Shown: positions 18,432 to 27,730, numbered from the stretch's first letter. The stretch is DNA of 64,000 nucleotides from Alcanivorax sp. (GCF_002733835.1 NZ_NVWY01000030.1:35382-99381); one strand, 5' to 3'. The notes: a model not told the origin generated them from the letters alone. Translations and numbers: made by a program.

Positions 18432-18448
18432 TGCACTGTTGCGGTGCA
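18432..18448 (+). promoter_or_regulatory. NtrC-type enhancer site
   Basis: The 17-base sequence TGCACTGTTGCGGTGCA matches the NtrC consensus TGCAC(C/T)-N5-(G)GTGCA in all outer positions. A half-site TGGTGCA is just upstream (18424-18430). The centre is about 120 bases upstream of the expected start of the sigma-54 transcript, a normal enhancer distance. Confidence 0.7.
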
Positions 18449-18534
18449 CCCCCTTTTACATTGCAGCTCTGTCACCCCCCTCTCCTTCCCTCCCGATAAC
18501 CTTAACCTACTGTTAAATAAAGAAAAAACAAAAC

Positions 18535-18550
18535 TGGCACACTCTCTGCA
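18535..18550 (+). promoter_or_regulatory. Sigma-54 promoter (-24/-12)
   Basis: TGGCAC-ACTCT-CTGCA fits the sigma-54 consensus TGGCAC-N5-TTGCA with one change. GG and GC are exactly 10 bases apart. It lies 78 bases upstream of the TorF-like porin ATG, with an A-rich stretch between it and the NtrC site. Confidence 0.75.
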
Positions 18551-18627
18551 TTATCTCTTTCGAGCCTGATAGGCGGTGCGCCACCTGCGCACACTTGAAC
18601 AAATTAGACTTGTTAAGAGGGTTGCAC

Positions 18628-19341
18628 ATGAAAAACGTATTTGGTCTGAAGAAAACGCTTATTGCTTCCACTATTGCGGCAGCAAGCGTGGTGGCTCCGT
18701 CTATGGCAGCTGCAGAAATCAGCGGTAGCCTGGGTATCGCCAGCATGTACTTGTGGCGTGGTCAGGACGTGTCCGCAGGTACCGCCAACGTTTCCGGCAG
18801 CCTGGACTATTCCACCGATGCGGGTTTTTACGCTGGCACCTGGATTTCTTCTGCTGGTACAGCCGTAGATGGGGACACCACTTCTACTGAAACCGATTTC
18901 TACGTAGGTTTCGGCGGTGAAGCAGGCGGCTTGAGCTATGACCTGTCCTACATCACCTACGTTTACCCGGAATTCGATGTGGGCGCCGGGGAGCTTGGTG
19001 AAGTGATTCTCGGCCTGGGAATGGGTGGCTTCAGTGCAACCCTATACAGCTATGCGGGCTGGGAGCAAAACATTTCTGATGGGGGTGATGGCTCTACCGA
19101 TATGAGCTTTGGTGATGACAACTACGTCACCCTGGGCTACGACTACGAAGATTTTGGTATCCTGGTAGGGACCTGGATGTATGAAGCTGACGACAGTGAC
19201 TACACCCACGTAGACCTGAGCTATTCCCCTATCGAAAACCTGACCTTTACCGTGTCAAAAGTTGTTGATAGTGATGAGTTTGCTGGCGTCACCGATGACC
19301 AAGATCCACTGTTCGTCGTGGGCTACAGCTTCCCACTCTAA
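18628..19341 (+). CDS. TorF-family putative outer-membrane porin
   Basis: A 237-residue protein. ATG 18628 (AAGAGG upstream) gives a signal peptide ending MAAAE. The mature part opens ISGSLGIASMYLWRGQDVS and continues as Gly/Tyr-rich beta strands to a final VGYSFPL, as in the TIGR02001 (Gcw_chp, TorF) family. These predicted barrels sit in the outer membrane; the cargo is unproven. The sigma-54 promoter and NtrC site upstream suggest induction under nitrogen limitation, so a nitrogen-source channel is a reasonable guess. Two terminators follow. Confidence 0.88.
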   Translation: MKNVFGLKKTLIASTIAAASVVAPSMAAAEISGSLGIASMYLWRGQDVSAGTANVSGSLDYSTDAGFYAGTWISSAGTAVDGDTTSTETDFYVGFGGEAGGLSYDLSYITYVYPEFDVGAGELGEVILGLGMGGFSATLYSYAGWEQNISDGGDGSTDMSFGDDNYVTLGYDYEDFGILVGTWMYEADDSDYTHVDLSYSPIENLTFTVSKVVDSDEFAGVTDDQDPLFVVGYSFPL

Positions 19342-19366
19342 GTAACACGATTCATAACACTCCTTC

Positions 19367-19384
19367 GGGCGACTCCGGTCGCCC
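19367..19384 (+). terminator. Hairpin after the TorF-like porin
   Basis: GGGCGAC (19367-19373) pairs with GTCGCCC (19378-19384) over a 4-base loop. No T run follows; a stronger terminator lies just downstream. Confidence 0.55.
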
Positions 19385-19392
19385 ACTGTTTA

Positions 19393-19449
19393 CGCCGCAG
19401 GGCTCTCCCTGGTCCTCGCAAGCACGCAAGCAACCCTGCGGCGCTTTTT
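19393..19449 (+). terminator. Rho-independent terminator
   Basis: CGCCGCAGGG (19393-19402) pairs with CCCTGCGGCG (19434-19443), followed by CTTTTT. The 10-bp stem is strong; the loop is long (31 bases). Confidence 0.75.
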
Positions 19450-19458
19450 ATTTTACCC

Positions 19459-19490
19459 TTGATGCTCAACGCCCGATGCCTGACGCCTAA
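19459..19490. repeat. Single arm of GATGCCTGACGCC-type repeat
   Basis: The stretch TTGATGCTCAACGCCCGATG followed by CCTGACGCC consists of degenerate 8-9-base units. It is the same family as at 42399, 51693 and 59854, but here I see only one arm. Confidence 0.55.
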
Positions 19491-19544
19491 AAGCAAAGAA
19501 TGAGCGGCGTGACCCACAGCATAAAACTTCCCGCATTTTTTCTT

Positions 19545-20477
19545 CTAGTGCCCAAAATACACCACCAGTGCATCATGATCTGAAATTGGCGCCACACCCT
19601 GGCTGCCATACAAACTGCCATAACGCCCCGCATTACCACGACTCACCGCGACCTTGCTAACAGAAGGCTTCAAACCGGGTGACACCCAGATATGGTCCAG
19701 CGCTTGCGGGCGACAACGGTGGCGGAAACTGTAGCGTTCCTTTTCAGGCAAGAACGACCAGAGATTGAGCAAGCCCGATTGCTCAAAGCGTTCATAGCTG
19801 GCAGAAAATCTGCCAGCTCCCCAGGTGGTGTTGAAGTCCCCCGCGATGATCACCGGCGAGGCCTGCGCCGTTACCCAATTGGCCAGCAACGCCGCTTGAG
19901 TTTGCCGTTTTTCATGGACCCAGGCTTTCTTTAAATCCCGAGCACTGCGCCAATGCACGACCACCAACTTCCCCGCAAGTGGGGCCTCAAGCGCAAGTAG
20001 CAACGGTGGCCGTGAATACAACGCCTGGCCATGAAAGCGCTGATCCGTAAACAGCGTACTCACCGCACCGATTTTTACCGGAAGGCGATACATCACCGCC
20101 ACATCCATACCCGAAGGGTCATTGCCTTCGCGCAACACCGAACGATACCGGTAGCCCCGCTGCGCCAACCGATCCACCAGCCGATCCAGCACTGCCTGGT
20201 TTTCCACTTCCTGGAGCGCCAGAATGTGCGGCGCCTTCAGCCCCTCAACAATAAATTCCGCAACGGCAGTCACCCGTGCTTTCAGCAACACCGACGACAC
20301 AGGATCATCCCGCTCGCTGTTCTTGTAGTCATCGCGCAAGCGCCACAGATTCAGGGTTGCCAGCGCCCATGTCTGCTCAGGCGCTGCGGGCACGCCACGG
20401 GCAGGCTCAAGCCGGGCACAATCTGCCGGGGCCAACAGCGGGAAAAGAATAAGGGCAATCAGAATGAATAAGCGCAT
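19545..20477 (-). CDS. Secreted endonuclease/exonuclease/phosphatase family protein
   Basis: A 310-residue protein starting MRLFILIALILFPLLAPADC, a signal peptide. The EEP fold motifs follow in order: TLNLWRL, HILALQEVEN (catalytic Glu), IIAGDFNTTW (Asp/Asn), ALDHIWVSP (Asp) and ISDHDALVVYF (terminal Asp-His). The fold cleaves phosphodiesters in DNA, RNA, lipids or inositol phosphates. With export to the periplasm or outside, nutrient nucleic acid or phospholipid breakdown is possible. It is convergent with the TorF-like gene. Confidence 0.85.
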   Translation of the reverse strand: MRLFILIALILFPLLAPADCARLEPARGVPAAPEQTWALATLNLWRLRDDYKNSERDDPVSSVLLKARVTAVAEFIVEGLKAPHILALQEVENQAVLDRLVDRLAQRGYRYRSVLREGNDPSGMDVAVMYRLPVKIGAVSTLFTDQRFHGQALYSRPPLLLALEAPLAGKLVVVHWRSARDLKKAWVHEKRQTQAALLANWVTAQASPVIIAGDFNTTWGAGRFSASYERFEQSGLLNLWSFLPEKERYSFRHRCRPQALDHIWVSPGLKPSVSKVAVSRGNAGRYGSLYGSQGVAPISDHDALVVYFGH

Positions 20478-20674
20478 GCAGGCAGTGTATGTACACCACC
20501 AGCCGCGCAATAGAGGCATAAACGCAAGTATTTGTAGGTGGCTTTAACCCAGGGGCACAGTTTTGCAGGTTGTATTCGCCAGAAAGGCGTAATCCGACCT
20601 TATTTATGGTGACACGATGCGTAACCAAGACAGCACGCACTGGAAAAACAGGAGTGCCCGTCTAATTCGCGCTC

Positions 20675-20701
20675 AAAAAAAACCCGCCGGAGAGGCGGGT
20701 T
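20675..20701 (-). terminator. Terminator of the porin/phosphate-binding-like operon
   Basis: AACCCGCC (20681-20688) pairs with GGCGGGTT (20694-20701) over 5 bases. On the minus strand it is followed by a run of Ts (20675-20680). It is 12 bases past the stop at 20713. Confidence 0.85.
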
Positions 20702-20712
20702 AAACAACACAG

Positions 20713-21120
20713 TCAGGGTCGATATACCACTTTTAATTGTGGCGTGACCTCTGTTTCGTCCACGTACCCGATGAAATTTCGATTACTGCCAATCAGCATT
20801 ACCATCTCGCGATTGCTGGACACTTCCCGGGGCGGCATGCCACGGCCGGTGAAAATCATCCTGGCCCAATAACTTTTCATCTGCTCTGCGCTTTTGCCCA
20901 ACACTTGCTGATAAAAGCTGGTGCGCTCAGTGCTTTTGGCTGGCAGATCCAGAGGTTTCAAGGCGACCCCGGACGCGCGGCGAGTCAAACCATTAAACAA
21001 CTGGCGCACTTCGTCCTGGGTCAGCACGGTCAATTCGCTGCTGGCGGAAACCACTACAACCGGCTCGGCGTGCAGCGTGGCCGACAGCGTCAGGAGCAAT
21101 GAAATTATCCATTTCTTCAT
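20713..21120 (-). CDS. Small phosphate-ABC-type periplasmic binding-like protein
   Basis: A 135-residue protein starting MKKWIISLLLTLSATLHAEP, a signal peptide cut at HA|EP. The mature part (VVSASSELTVLTQDEVRQLFNG, then SFYQQVLGKSAEQMKSYWARMIFTGRG, then IGYV) matches the short PstS-like family annotated as phosphate ABC transporter substrate-binding. It is about half of a full binding protein, so transport is doubtful. The second of two ATGs is used because AAGGGAG then has 7-base spacing. It lies 12 bases downstream of the porin gene, in one operon. Confidence 0.8.
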   Translation of the reverse strand: MKKWIISLLLTLSATLHAEPVVVVSASSELTVLTQDEVRQLFNGLTRRASGVALKPLDLPAKSTERTSFYQQVLGKSAEQMKSYWARMIFTGRGMPPREVSSNREMVMLIGSNRNFIGYVDETEVTPQLKVVYRP

Positions 21121-21132
21121 TATCATTCTCCC

Positions 21133-22368
21133 TTAAAAGACCAGATCGGCGCTGAGACGCACAATGGTGGCATGATCATCTTCCATCTCTGCCCCCGGGT
21201 CGGTGACAAAGAACCCCGTGGTGGAAACCTCATCATCGGAGAAGTCGTAGTAGTAACTGAACTCCCCTTTCAGGGCGATAGAATCGGTGAGCGAGTAACG
21301 TAATCCCGCCGTCCAGCTTTTCTGCTGCTCGGCCAGGCCATCATTGATCGGGCCAGGCAAAGAGGAATCCAGATCACGGGGGTCCACTTCTGCCCAAGTC
21401 AGCAGCGGCATCCATTTGCCCAGGTACTTGCCCACACTCACATAGCCGCTTTGACTGCTGGGGTACCAGTTACCAAAGTCCAGCCGCGCTACCTCAGCAG
21501 ACATGAACCAGCTGCCGTCATCATATTGCAGGCCCAGACCGGCGAAGTAGGTGTACACCTCGTCAAAGGACAACCCCAACGCGGTGGCAGGAATCAGCGC
21601 ATCCAGATCATCCTGGCCCACGGACACATCCGCTGCGGTGTATGCCGCCCGCACGGTCCAGTCACGCCAGCGGCTGGTCAGATTCATACCGGCAAGATCG
21701 TCAGCCTGGTATTGCGCATTGTTGGTACGCGGCCCGCCATCCACAGTGCTGGAGCCCCAGAAGCCACTAAGCCGATGGCTGACCGGGCCGGTATTGAACC
21801 CCCAGGTCGCTTCCAGTGCTTCCATGGTTTTGATGGGCGCCAGCTGATACACCTCGGAAGGCAACGACACCCAGGGATAGGCATAACCCACATCCACATA
21901 CTGTGAGTGCAGATAGAACGGCGCCACAATACGCCCCGCCTTGACGCTGACGCTCTCGGTAACGTCGTAGTCCAGGTAGGCCCATTGCACTTCCGCATTG
22001 AAATCATCGGCCCCGGAGGCAAACAGCTGAACCACCGCCTCGGCCTTGTCGGTGAGCTGGGCGTTAAACTGCACGCCGGCACGGGTAAGGGAATCATGAC
22101 TCCACTTATCACCGGAGCCATCGATGTAGCTGCCGTCCTCACCCAAGGTGGTGTCCGCCTCGGCACGGCTCATGCCGGCGGAGAGGAATCCATTGATACG
22201 CAGCCGCTCGGGCTGTGTCAGGCTGCTTTCAACCTGTTGCTGTTCCAGCTTTTCAAGGCGCTGCTGATACTCACGCAGCGTCTGCTCTACATCGCTATCA
22301 GCAGCACCAGCCCATAACGGGACAGCACCCAGCGACGCGCTGAGCAAGACGGACAATACCTTTCTCAT
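21133..22368 (-). CDS. Porin-like outer-membrane protein with N-terminal coiled coil
   Basis: A 411-residue protein with a signal peptide (MRKVLSVLLSASLGAVPLWA). A short coiled coil follows (DVEQTLREYQQRLEKLEQQQVE), a usual periplasmic trimerisation element of porins. Then come many amphipathic strands (INGFLSAGMSRAEA, VSVKAGRIVAPFYL, SIALKGEFSYYYDF) and a final VRLSADLVF with terminal Phe. It would form a channel in the outer membrane; selectivity is unknown. GGGGAG lies before the ATG. It is co-transcribed with the small phosphate-binding-like gene, a pairing that hints at anion uptake or sensing. Confidence 0.82.
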   Translation of the reverse strand: MRKVLSVLLSASLGAVPLWAGAADSDVEQTLREYQQRLEKLEQQQVESSLTQPERLRINGFLSAGMSRAEADTTLGEDGSYIDGSGDKWSHDSLTRAGVQFNAQLTDKAEAVVQLFASGADDFNAEVQWAYLDYDVTESVSVKAGRIVAPFYLHSQYVDVGYAYPWVSLPSEVYQLAPIKTMEALEATWGFNTGPVSHRLSGFWGSSTVDGGPRTNNAQYQADDLAGMNLTSRWRDWTVRAAYTAADVSVGQDDLDALIPATALGLSFDEVYTYFAGLGLQYDDGSWFMSAEVARLDFGNWYPSSQSGYVSVGKYLGKWMPLLTWAEVDPRDLDSSLPGPINDGLAEQQKSWTAGLRYSLTDSIALKGEFSYYYDFSDDEVSTTGFFVTDPGAEMEDDHATIVRLSADLVF

Positions 22369-22432
22369 AGTCTCCCCACAGACACTTCGTCTTTTTCATT
22401 AAAGTTTTACTACGACGAAAGAATGGCATTAT

Positions 22433-22444
22433 CCGTAATTACGG
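22433..22444. promoter_or_regulatory. 12-base palindrome between PCuAC and porin genes
   Basis: CCGTAATTACGG is a perfect palindrome 64 bases upstream of the porin start and 7 bases past the PCuAC stop. It could be an operator for the porin operon; no known regulator matches clearly. Confidence 0.3.
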
Positions 22445-22451
22445 TGGGGAT

Positions 22452-22907
22452 TCAAGACTCCTCTGGCGCCTCGCGGCGCACCGGCAACGCCGAACACAGT
22501 GCGTCCCCTTCGGCCTGCAACAAGCAAACCGTGACCGACTCCCCGAGCTGCGGGACGCGTTGCAGCTTCATCAGCATCAAATGATCCCCTCCAGGTGTCA
22601 GGGAGAAAGAGTCCCCCGGCGCCAGCATGATGTGGTGCAAGTGCCCCATCTTGCGCGTCCCGTCATCCAGGGTTTTCATGCTGTGCAGCATGGTATGGCC
22701 CGCAATATCACTGCGGGCCCCGGTAATTTTTACGCTGGTTTCCCCGTTGTTGGTTACGGTGAGGTACCCGGCCATGGTCGGCGATACCGGCGGCACCGCT
22801 CGCAGCCAGCCACCGGAAATACTCACGTCGGCGTTAGCGACGCCCGCACCCAGAGCCGCCGCCAGGGCCGCCACCTGACATGCCGTTTTACAAAAGCGAT
22901 TCAACAT
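22452..22907 (-). CDS. Periplasmic copper chaperone PCu(A)C
   Basis: A 151-residue protein with a signal peptide ending GVANAD. The Cu(I)-binding motif H(M)X10MX21HXM can be read as HTMLHSM, then RKMGHLHH, then GGDHLMLM. PCuAC hands copper to the CuA centre of cytochrome oxidase, working with Sco. Its start lies inside the 3' end of the sco gene (20-base overlap), so the two are translated together. The C-terminus has an extra CLLQAEGDALCSAL pair of Cys. Confidence 0.9.
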   Translation of the reverse strand: MLNRFCKTACQVAALAAALGAGVANADVSISGGWLRAVPPVSPTMAGYLTVTNNGETSVKITGARSDIAGHTMLHSMKTLDDGTRKMGHLHHIMLAPGDSFSLTPGGDHLMLMKLQRVPQLGESVTVCLLQAEGDALCSALPVRREAPEES

Positions 22908-23460
22908 CCGCTACCACCTCATCAACTTTGAAATCCGCCGGATACAGCTTGCGCACCCGCGCCTGGTCATCCAGCAGGTAAATGTAATCACTATGGGTAA
23001 ACAGGTACCCCTGCTCGTCAGCCTCCTTATCCTTGATAAAGACCACACCGTACTGCTTGGCGACCTCGCGAATTTGTTCCAGGCTACCAGTCAGGCCAAT
23101 CATGTCCGCCTTGAACCAGGGCAGGTATTCCTTCAGGTGGGCCGCCGTATCGCGCTCGGGATCGAACGTAATGAACACCGGTTGCACCTGATCGGCCACC
23201 CCTTCTTCTTCCAGATGACGGTAAACCTGAGCCACCTGGGCCAGCACCGCCGGGCAGATATCCGGGCAATGGGTGTAACCAAAGAACAGGATCGACACCT
23301 GGCCCTTCAATTTTTCCGCCTGAAAAGGCTCGCCATTCTGGTCTGTCAGGGTGAAATCCCCCCCCAGCCTCGTATTCACTGGCAGGTCGCTTTCCTGCTT
23401 GCCACAGCCGGCCAGCACCAACGCTGCCAGCAATGGCAGCACATACAGCAGTTTTCGCAT
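22888..23460 (-). CDS. SCO1/SenC-family copper chaperone lipoprotein
   Basis: A 190-residue protein starting MRKLLYVLPLLAALVLAGCG, with a lipobox at LAG|C. The thioredoxin-like domain has FFGYTHCPDICP (copper Cys65 and Cys69), FITFDPERD and the later His in FTHSDYIYLLD. Sco proteins load copper into cytochrome c oxidase subunit II and reduce its thiols. ATG 23460 has GGAG 5 bases upstream; a longer frame to 23517 lacks a signal. It overlaps the PCuAC gene and is divergent from miaB, 80 bases away. Confidence 0.92.
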   Translation of the reverse strand: MRKLLYVLPLLAALVLAGCGKQESDLPVNTRLGGDFTLTDQNGEPFQAEKLKGQVSILFFGYTHCPDICPAVLAQVAQVYRHLEEEGVADQVQPVFITFDPERDTAAHLKEYLPWFKADMIGLTGSLEQIREVAKQYGVVFIKDKEADEQGYLFTHSDYIYLLDDQARVRKLYPADFKVDEVVADVESLL

Positions 23461-23540
23461 GAATTCTCCGGTTCGCAGTTTGCAGCAGTCAGCGGTATAA
23501 TCCGCGCCCATTTTCACTCTATTTGACGGTTAGGCAACCC

Positions 23541-24878
23541 ATGGCACGTAAGCTGTTTATCCAGACCCACGGCTGCCAGATGAACGAGTACGACTCCACT
23601 CGCATGGTGGACCTGCTCGAATCCAGCCACGGCCTGGAGCCCACCGACAACCCGGAAGAAGCGGATGTGCTGCTTCTCAACACCTGTTCTATCCGGGAAA
23701 AAGCCCAGGAAAAGGTCTTCCACCAGCTGGGCCGCTGGAAAAAGCTGAAAGACGCCAAACCCGACATGATTATCGGCGTGGGCGGCTGTGTGGCCAGCCA
23801 GGAAGGCGATGCCATCCGCGACCGTGCACCCTATGTGGACGTGGTATTTGGTCCTCAAACCCTGCACCGCCTGCCCGGCCTGATTACCCAGGCCGCCAGC
23901 ACCCGCGAGCTGGCCATTGATGTGACCTTCCCGGAAATCGAAAAATTCGACAACCTTCCGGAACCCAGCGTAGACGGCCCCTCCGCTTTCGTTTCCATCA
24001 TGGAGGGCTGCTCCAAGTACTGTACGTTCTGCGTGGTGCCCTACACCCGCGGCGAAGAAGTCAGCCGTCCGGTTCAGCCCGTGCTCAGTGAAATCCAGCA
24101 CCTGGCGGACATGGGTGTGCGCGAGGTTAACCTGCTGGGCCAGAACGTGAACGCCTACCAGGGCGTGGGCGCCGATGGCGATACCCTGGATCTGGCCGAC
24201 CTGATCCGCCTGATCCGTGACATCGACGGCATCGATCGCATTCGCTACACCACCAGCCATCCGGTGGAGTTTTCCGATGCGCTGATTCAGGTGTACGAAG
24301 ACGTGCCGGAACTGGTCAGCCACCTGCACCTGCCGGTGCAATCCGGCTCCGACCGCATTCTCGCCATGATGAAGCGCAACCACATGGTGCTGGAATACAA
24401 GAGCAAGCTGCGCAAGCTCAAGCGCATTCGTCCGGACATTTCCTTCAGCTCGGATTTCATCATCGGCTTCCCCGGCGAAACCGACCGGGACTTCGAAGAC
24501 ACCATGGACCTGATCCATGATATCGGCTTCGACATGTCCTTCAGCTTCATCTACAGCGCCCGCCCCGGCACCCCGGCGGCGGACCTGCCCGACGATGTGG
24601 ACGTGGACGTGAAGAAGCAGCGCCTGGCGATTCTCCAGCAGCGCATCAACCAGAACGCCCAGGACATCTCCCGCAAAATGGTGGGCAGCACCCAGCGCAT
24701 TCTGGTGGATGGTTTCTCCAAGAAGGACCCGGGCCAGCTCAAGGGCCGCACGGAAAACAACCGGGTGGTGAACTTCCAGTGCGACGACACCGACCTGATC
24801 GGCAAGTTCGTGGATGTGACCATTGCCCAGGCGTACAGCAATTCCCTGCTGGGCAGCGATCCGCGCAACCCGGGCTAG
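23541..24878 (+). CDS. miaB: tRNA-2-methylthio-N6-dimethylallyladenosine synthase MiaB
   Basis: A 445-residue radical-SAM methylthiotransferase. It starts [19 protein letters not shown], with the first cluster Cys. The other two cluster Cys residues are in [10 protein letters not shown] and VGGCVAS. The radical-SAM triad is C157-X3-C161-X2-C164 (CSKYCTFC), and a C-terminal TRAM domain follows. MiaB adds the methylthio group to ms2i6A37 in tRNAs reading codons that begin with U. It heads the conserved series miaB-ybeZ-ybeY-ybeX-lnt, here split by the sulfate and sigma-factor modules. The stop lies within a 16-base palindrome (24869-24884). Confidence 0.96.
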   Translation: MARKLFIQTHGCQMNEYDSTRMVDLLESSHGLEPTDNPEEADVLLLNTCSIREKAQEKVFHQLGRWKKLKDAKPDMIIGVGGCVASQEGDAIRDRAPYVDVVFGPQTLHRLPGLITQAASTRELAIDVTFPEIEKFDNLPEPSVDGPSAFVSIMEGCSKYCTFCVVPYTRGEEVSRPVQPVLSEIQHLADMGVREVNLLGQNVNAYQGVGADGDTLDLADLIRLIRDIDGIDRIRYTTSHPVEFSDALIQVYEDVPELVSHLHLPVQSGSDRILAMMKRNHMVLEYKSKLRKLKRIRPDISFSSDFIIGFPGETDRDFEDTMDLIHDIGFDMSFSFIYSARPGTPAADLPDDVDVDVKKQRLAILQQRINQNAQDISRKMVGSTQRILVDGFSKKDPGQLKGRTENNRVVNFQCDDTDLIGKFVDVTIAQAYSNSLLGSDPRNPG

Positions 24879-24901
24879 CCCGGGCCTTGCCGGGCCTTGC
24901 C
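24869..24901. repeat. Palindrome and tandem GCCGGGCCTT at the miaB stop
   Basis: CCCGGGCTAGCCCGGG (24869-24884) is a perfect 16-base palindrome containing the miaB stop codon. Copies of GGGCCTTGCC follow in tandem. It may fold as a 3'-end hairpin; there is no T run. Confidence 0.5.
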
Positions 24902-25018
24902 GGGCTCATATCGTTATAGCAATTCGTTCCACCCGAACAGCTTTTAATTAGCGTCTGGTTATATAGACTTGAACCTCATTCGTGTTGACCAACGCCGATC
25001 TATTTGTGAGGACAAACC

Positions 25019-26020
25019 ATGCGTGTGTGGATTTCCGCTCTGCTGCTGGCCATCGCCGGCGCCGCCAGTGCCCAGCAGACCCTGCTGAACAGCTCCTACG
25101 ATATCGCCCGTGAACTGTTTGCCGCCGTGAACCCGAAATTCCAGGCCCACTGGCAGGAAATGACCGGCGAAGACGTCACCATTCAGCAGTCCCACTCCGG
25201 TTCCTCCAAACAGGCCCGCGCCATCCTGCAGGGCCTGAAAGCCGATGTGGTGACCTTTAACCAGGTCACCGACGTCAACGTGCTGCACGACAAGGGCAAA
25301 CTGATCCCGGCGAACTGGAACACCCGCCTGCCCAACAACTCCAGCCCCTACTACTCCACCACCGCATTCCTGGTGCGCAAGGGCAACCCGAAAAACATTC
25401 AGGGCTGGGCCGACCTGGCGAAAGACGACGTCAGTGTGGTGTTCCCCAACCCGAAGACCTCCGGCAACGGCCGCTACACCTACCTGGCTGCCTGGATGGC
25501 CACCAGTGATCGCCTGGACGGGGATGAAGAAAAGATCCGCGATTACATGGCCCAGTTTCTCGCCAACGTGGCGGTATTCGATTCCGGTGGGCGCGCGGCC
25601 ACCGTCACCTTTGCCGAGCGTGAAATCGGCGACGTGCTGATCAGCTTCGAGTCGGAGGTGAACAACATCCGCAAGCAGTACGGCAGCGACGACTACGACG
25701 TGGTAGTCCCGAAAACCTCCGTGCTGGCCGAATTCCCGGTTACCGTGGTGGACAAGGTGGTGGACCAGAAAGGCACCCGTAAAGTCGCCACTGAATACTT
25801 GAACTTCCTCTACAGTGAAGACATTCAGCGGCTGCTGGCCGGCTTCAACTACCGGGTGCATAACGACACCGTGGTAAAGGAAACCGCCGACCAGTTCCCC
25901 CCGGTGAAACTGCTGGAAGTGGCAGACTATTTCGGCTCCTGGGCGGAGGCCCAGAAGACCCACTTTGCGTCTGGTGGCGAGCTGGATCGCTTGCAAGCCA
26001 AGGCCCGGAGCCTGCGCTAA
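25019..26020 (+). CDS. Sulfate/thiosulfate ABC transporter periplasmic binding protein
   Basis: A 333-residue protein with a signal peptide ([20 protein letters not shown]). The family pattern is plain: [20 protein letters not shown], then [15 protein letters not shown] (anion-binding loop), then [12 protein letters not shown], then [18 protein letters not shown]. It binds sulfate or thiosulfate in the periplasm for the CysTWA transporter encoded next. Sbp and CysP types cannot be separated safely, so I give no symbol. It is the first gene of the operon. The AT-rich region upstream (24910-24970) is where CysB would be expected to act. Confidence 0.92.
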   Translation: MRVWISALLLAIAGAASAQQTLLNSSYDIARELFAAVNPKFQAHWQEMTGEDVTIQQSHSGSSKQARAILQGLKADVVTFNQVTDVNVLHDKGKLIPANWNTRLPNNSSPYYSTTAFLVRKGNPKNIQGWADLAKDDVSVVFPNPKTSGNGRYTYLAAWMATSDRLDGDEEKIRDYMAQFLANVAVFDSGGRAATVTFAEREIGDVLISFESEVNNIRKQYGSDDYDVVVPKTSVLAEFPVTVVDKVVDQKGTRKVATEYLNFLYSEDIQRLLAGFNYRVHNDTVVKETADQFPPVKLLEVADYFGSWAEAQKTHFASGGELDRLQAKARSLR

Positions 26021-26036
26021 ACCGCGCCAACAGACA

Positions 26037-26873
26037 GTGCCCCTACTGCGAACCCAACATTCCGTTTTACCCGGCTTCACGCTCAGCTTCGCGCTGAGCG
26101 TGTTGTTTATCTGTCTGGTGATTCTGGTGCCTCTGTCCGGACTTGCCATCCATGTTTCACAGATGAGCTGGGCCCAGTACTGGGGTGTGATTACCGACCC
26201 CCGCTCACTGGCCAGCTTCCGCGTGACCCTGCTGGCCGCCGCCGGCGCCAGCGGTATCAACGCCGTGGTCGGCCTGCTGTTGGCCTGGGTGATTACCCGC
26301 TACCGCTTCCCCGGCCGGCGCCTGATGGATGCGCTGGTGGACCTGCCGTTCGCCCTGCCCACCGCCGTGGCCGGGCTGACGCTGTCGGCCCTGTTTGCCG
26401 CCAACGGCTGGCTGGGGCAATGGTTTGAAGCGGTGGGAATCAGTGTCGCCTACACGCCTCTGGGCATCATGATCGCCATGAGTTTCACCAGCCTACCCTT
26501 CGTGGTGCGGGCCGTGCAGCCGGTGCTCGAAGACCTGACGCCCGACGTGGAAGAAGCCGCCGCCACCCTGGGCGCCACGCCCATGGCCACCTTTACCCGG
26601 GTGATTCTGGCGCAGCTGATGCCGGCGCTGCTCACCGGCACCGCCCTGGCCTTTACCCGCAGCCTGGGGGAATACGGTGCGGTGATTTTTATCGCCGGCA
26701 ACATGCCCTTCGAAACCGAAATCCTGTCGCTGCTGGTCAACATCCGCCTGGATGAATTCGACTACGCCGCCGCCAGCGCACTGGCCTCGGTGATCCTGAT
26801 TGCATCATTGGTGCTGCTCTTCGGCATCCAGCTGGTGCAATCCCGTCTGACTCGTCGCTGGAAGGGGCACTGA
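26037..26873 (+). CDS. cysT: Sulfate ABC transporter permease CysT
   Basis: With GTG 26037 the protein is 278 residues and starts MPLLRTQHSVLPGFTLSFALS, in register with known CysT (short leader before VLPGF). An earlier in-frame ATG at 25965 would overlap the upstream gene by 56 bases. Six membrane segments are visible, with the inner-membrane-component loop EEAAATLGATPMATFTRVILAQLMP (EAA motif) that contacts CysA. It forms the channel with CysW. No clear ribosome-binding site precedes the GTG, so the start is the least certain part. Confidence 0.9.
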   Translation: MPLLRTQHSVLPGFTLSFALSVLFICLVILVPLSGLAIHVSQMSWAQYWGVITDPRSLASFRVTLLAAAGASGINAVVGLLLAWVITRYRFPGRRLMDALVDLPFALPTAVAGLTLSALFAANGWLGQWFEAVGISVAYTPLGIMIAMSFTSLPFVVRAVQPVLEDLTPDVEEAAATLGATPMATFTRVILAQLMPALLTGTALAFTRSLGEYGAVIFIAGNMPFETEILSLLVNIRLDEFDYAAASALASVILIASLVLLFGIQLVQSRLTRRWKGH

Positions 26874-26875
26874 CC

Positions 26876-27730
26876 ATGCATGAACGCCCCCGTCACTGGC
26901 ACCAGTGGTTTCTCATCATGGCGGCCTTTGCTGCGATCGCCATTCTGTTGGTCATGCCCCTGGCGCTGATTTTCACCGAAGCCTTCAGCCAGGGCTGGGC
27001 CATGGTTCAGCAGAATCTGACCAACCCGGACATGCTCGGTGCCATCAAACTGACCCTGATCGTCACGCTAATCACCGTGCCGGTAAACCTGCTGTTCGGC
27101 ATTCTTCTAGCCTGGTGCGTTACCCGTTACGAGTTCCGCGGCCGCAAGCTGCTCAGCACCCTTATCGACATCCCCTTCGCCATGAGCCCGGTGGTCGCCG
27201 GGCTGTGCTATCTGGTGGTGTACGGGGCCCAGAGCGTGGTGGGTAACTGGTTCAGCGGCATGGGCGTGCAACTCATGTTCGCCCTGCCCGGCATGGTCAT
27301 GGTCACCGTCTTTGTTACCTGCCCCTATGTGGCACGGGTACTGATCCCCCTGATGGAATCCCAGGGCCAGCACGAAGAAGAAGCGGCCATCATTCTTGGC
27401 GCCTCCGGCTGGCAGGCCTTCTTGTATGTCACCCTGCCGAAAATCCGCTGGGCGCTGCTGTACGGGGTGGTACTCACCAACGCCCGGGCGGTGGGTGAAT
27501 TCGGCGCGGTGAGCGTGGTCTCCGGGCTGATTCGCGGGCAGACGCTCACCCTGCCTTTGCTGGTACAGATGTGGAATCAGGACTACAACACCGTGGGCGC
27601 CTTTACCGCGGCCGGCCTGCTGGCCGCCATGGCGCTGGTCACCCTGCTGCTGAAAACCGTGCTGGAATGGGCCACACAGCACAGCTCAGATAATGCCACT
27701 GAACAGAAAACCGAACAGGACACCCCATGA
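26876..27730 (+). CDS. cysW: Sulfate ABC transporter permease CysW
   Basis: A 284-residue inner-membrane protein with six hydrophobic segments. The EAA loop reads [24 protein letters not shown], and the C-terminal part has [22 protein letters not shown]. It is the CysT partner in the sulfate/thiosulfate channel. It starts 2 bases after the cysT stop and overlaps cysA by 4 bases (ATGA). The tail ends in a polar Ser/Glu/Thr-rich stretch. Confidence 0.94.
   Translation: MHERPRHWHQWFLIMAAFAAIAILLVMPLALIFTEAFSQGWAMVQQNLTNPDMLGAIKLTLIVTLITVPVNLLFGILLAWCVTRYEFRGRKLLSTLIDIPFAMSPVVAGLCYLVVYGAQSVVGNWFSGMGVQLMFALPGMVMVTVFVTCPYVARVLIPLMESQGQHEEEAAIILGASGWQAFLYVTLPKIRWALLYGVVLTNARAVGEFGAVSVVSGLIRGQTLTLPLLVQMWNQDYNTVGAFTAAGLLAAMALVTLLLKTVLEWATQHSSDNATEQKTEQDTP

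Noticed and set aside
25965..26036. ATG 25965 as the cysT start
   Set aside because: It would overlap the binding-protein gene by 56 bases and add a leader not seen in CysT; GTG 26037 fits the family.
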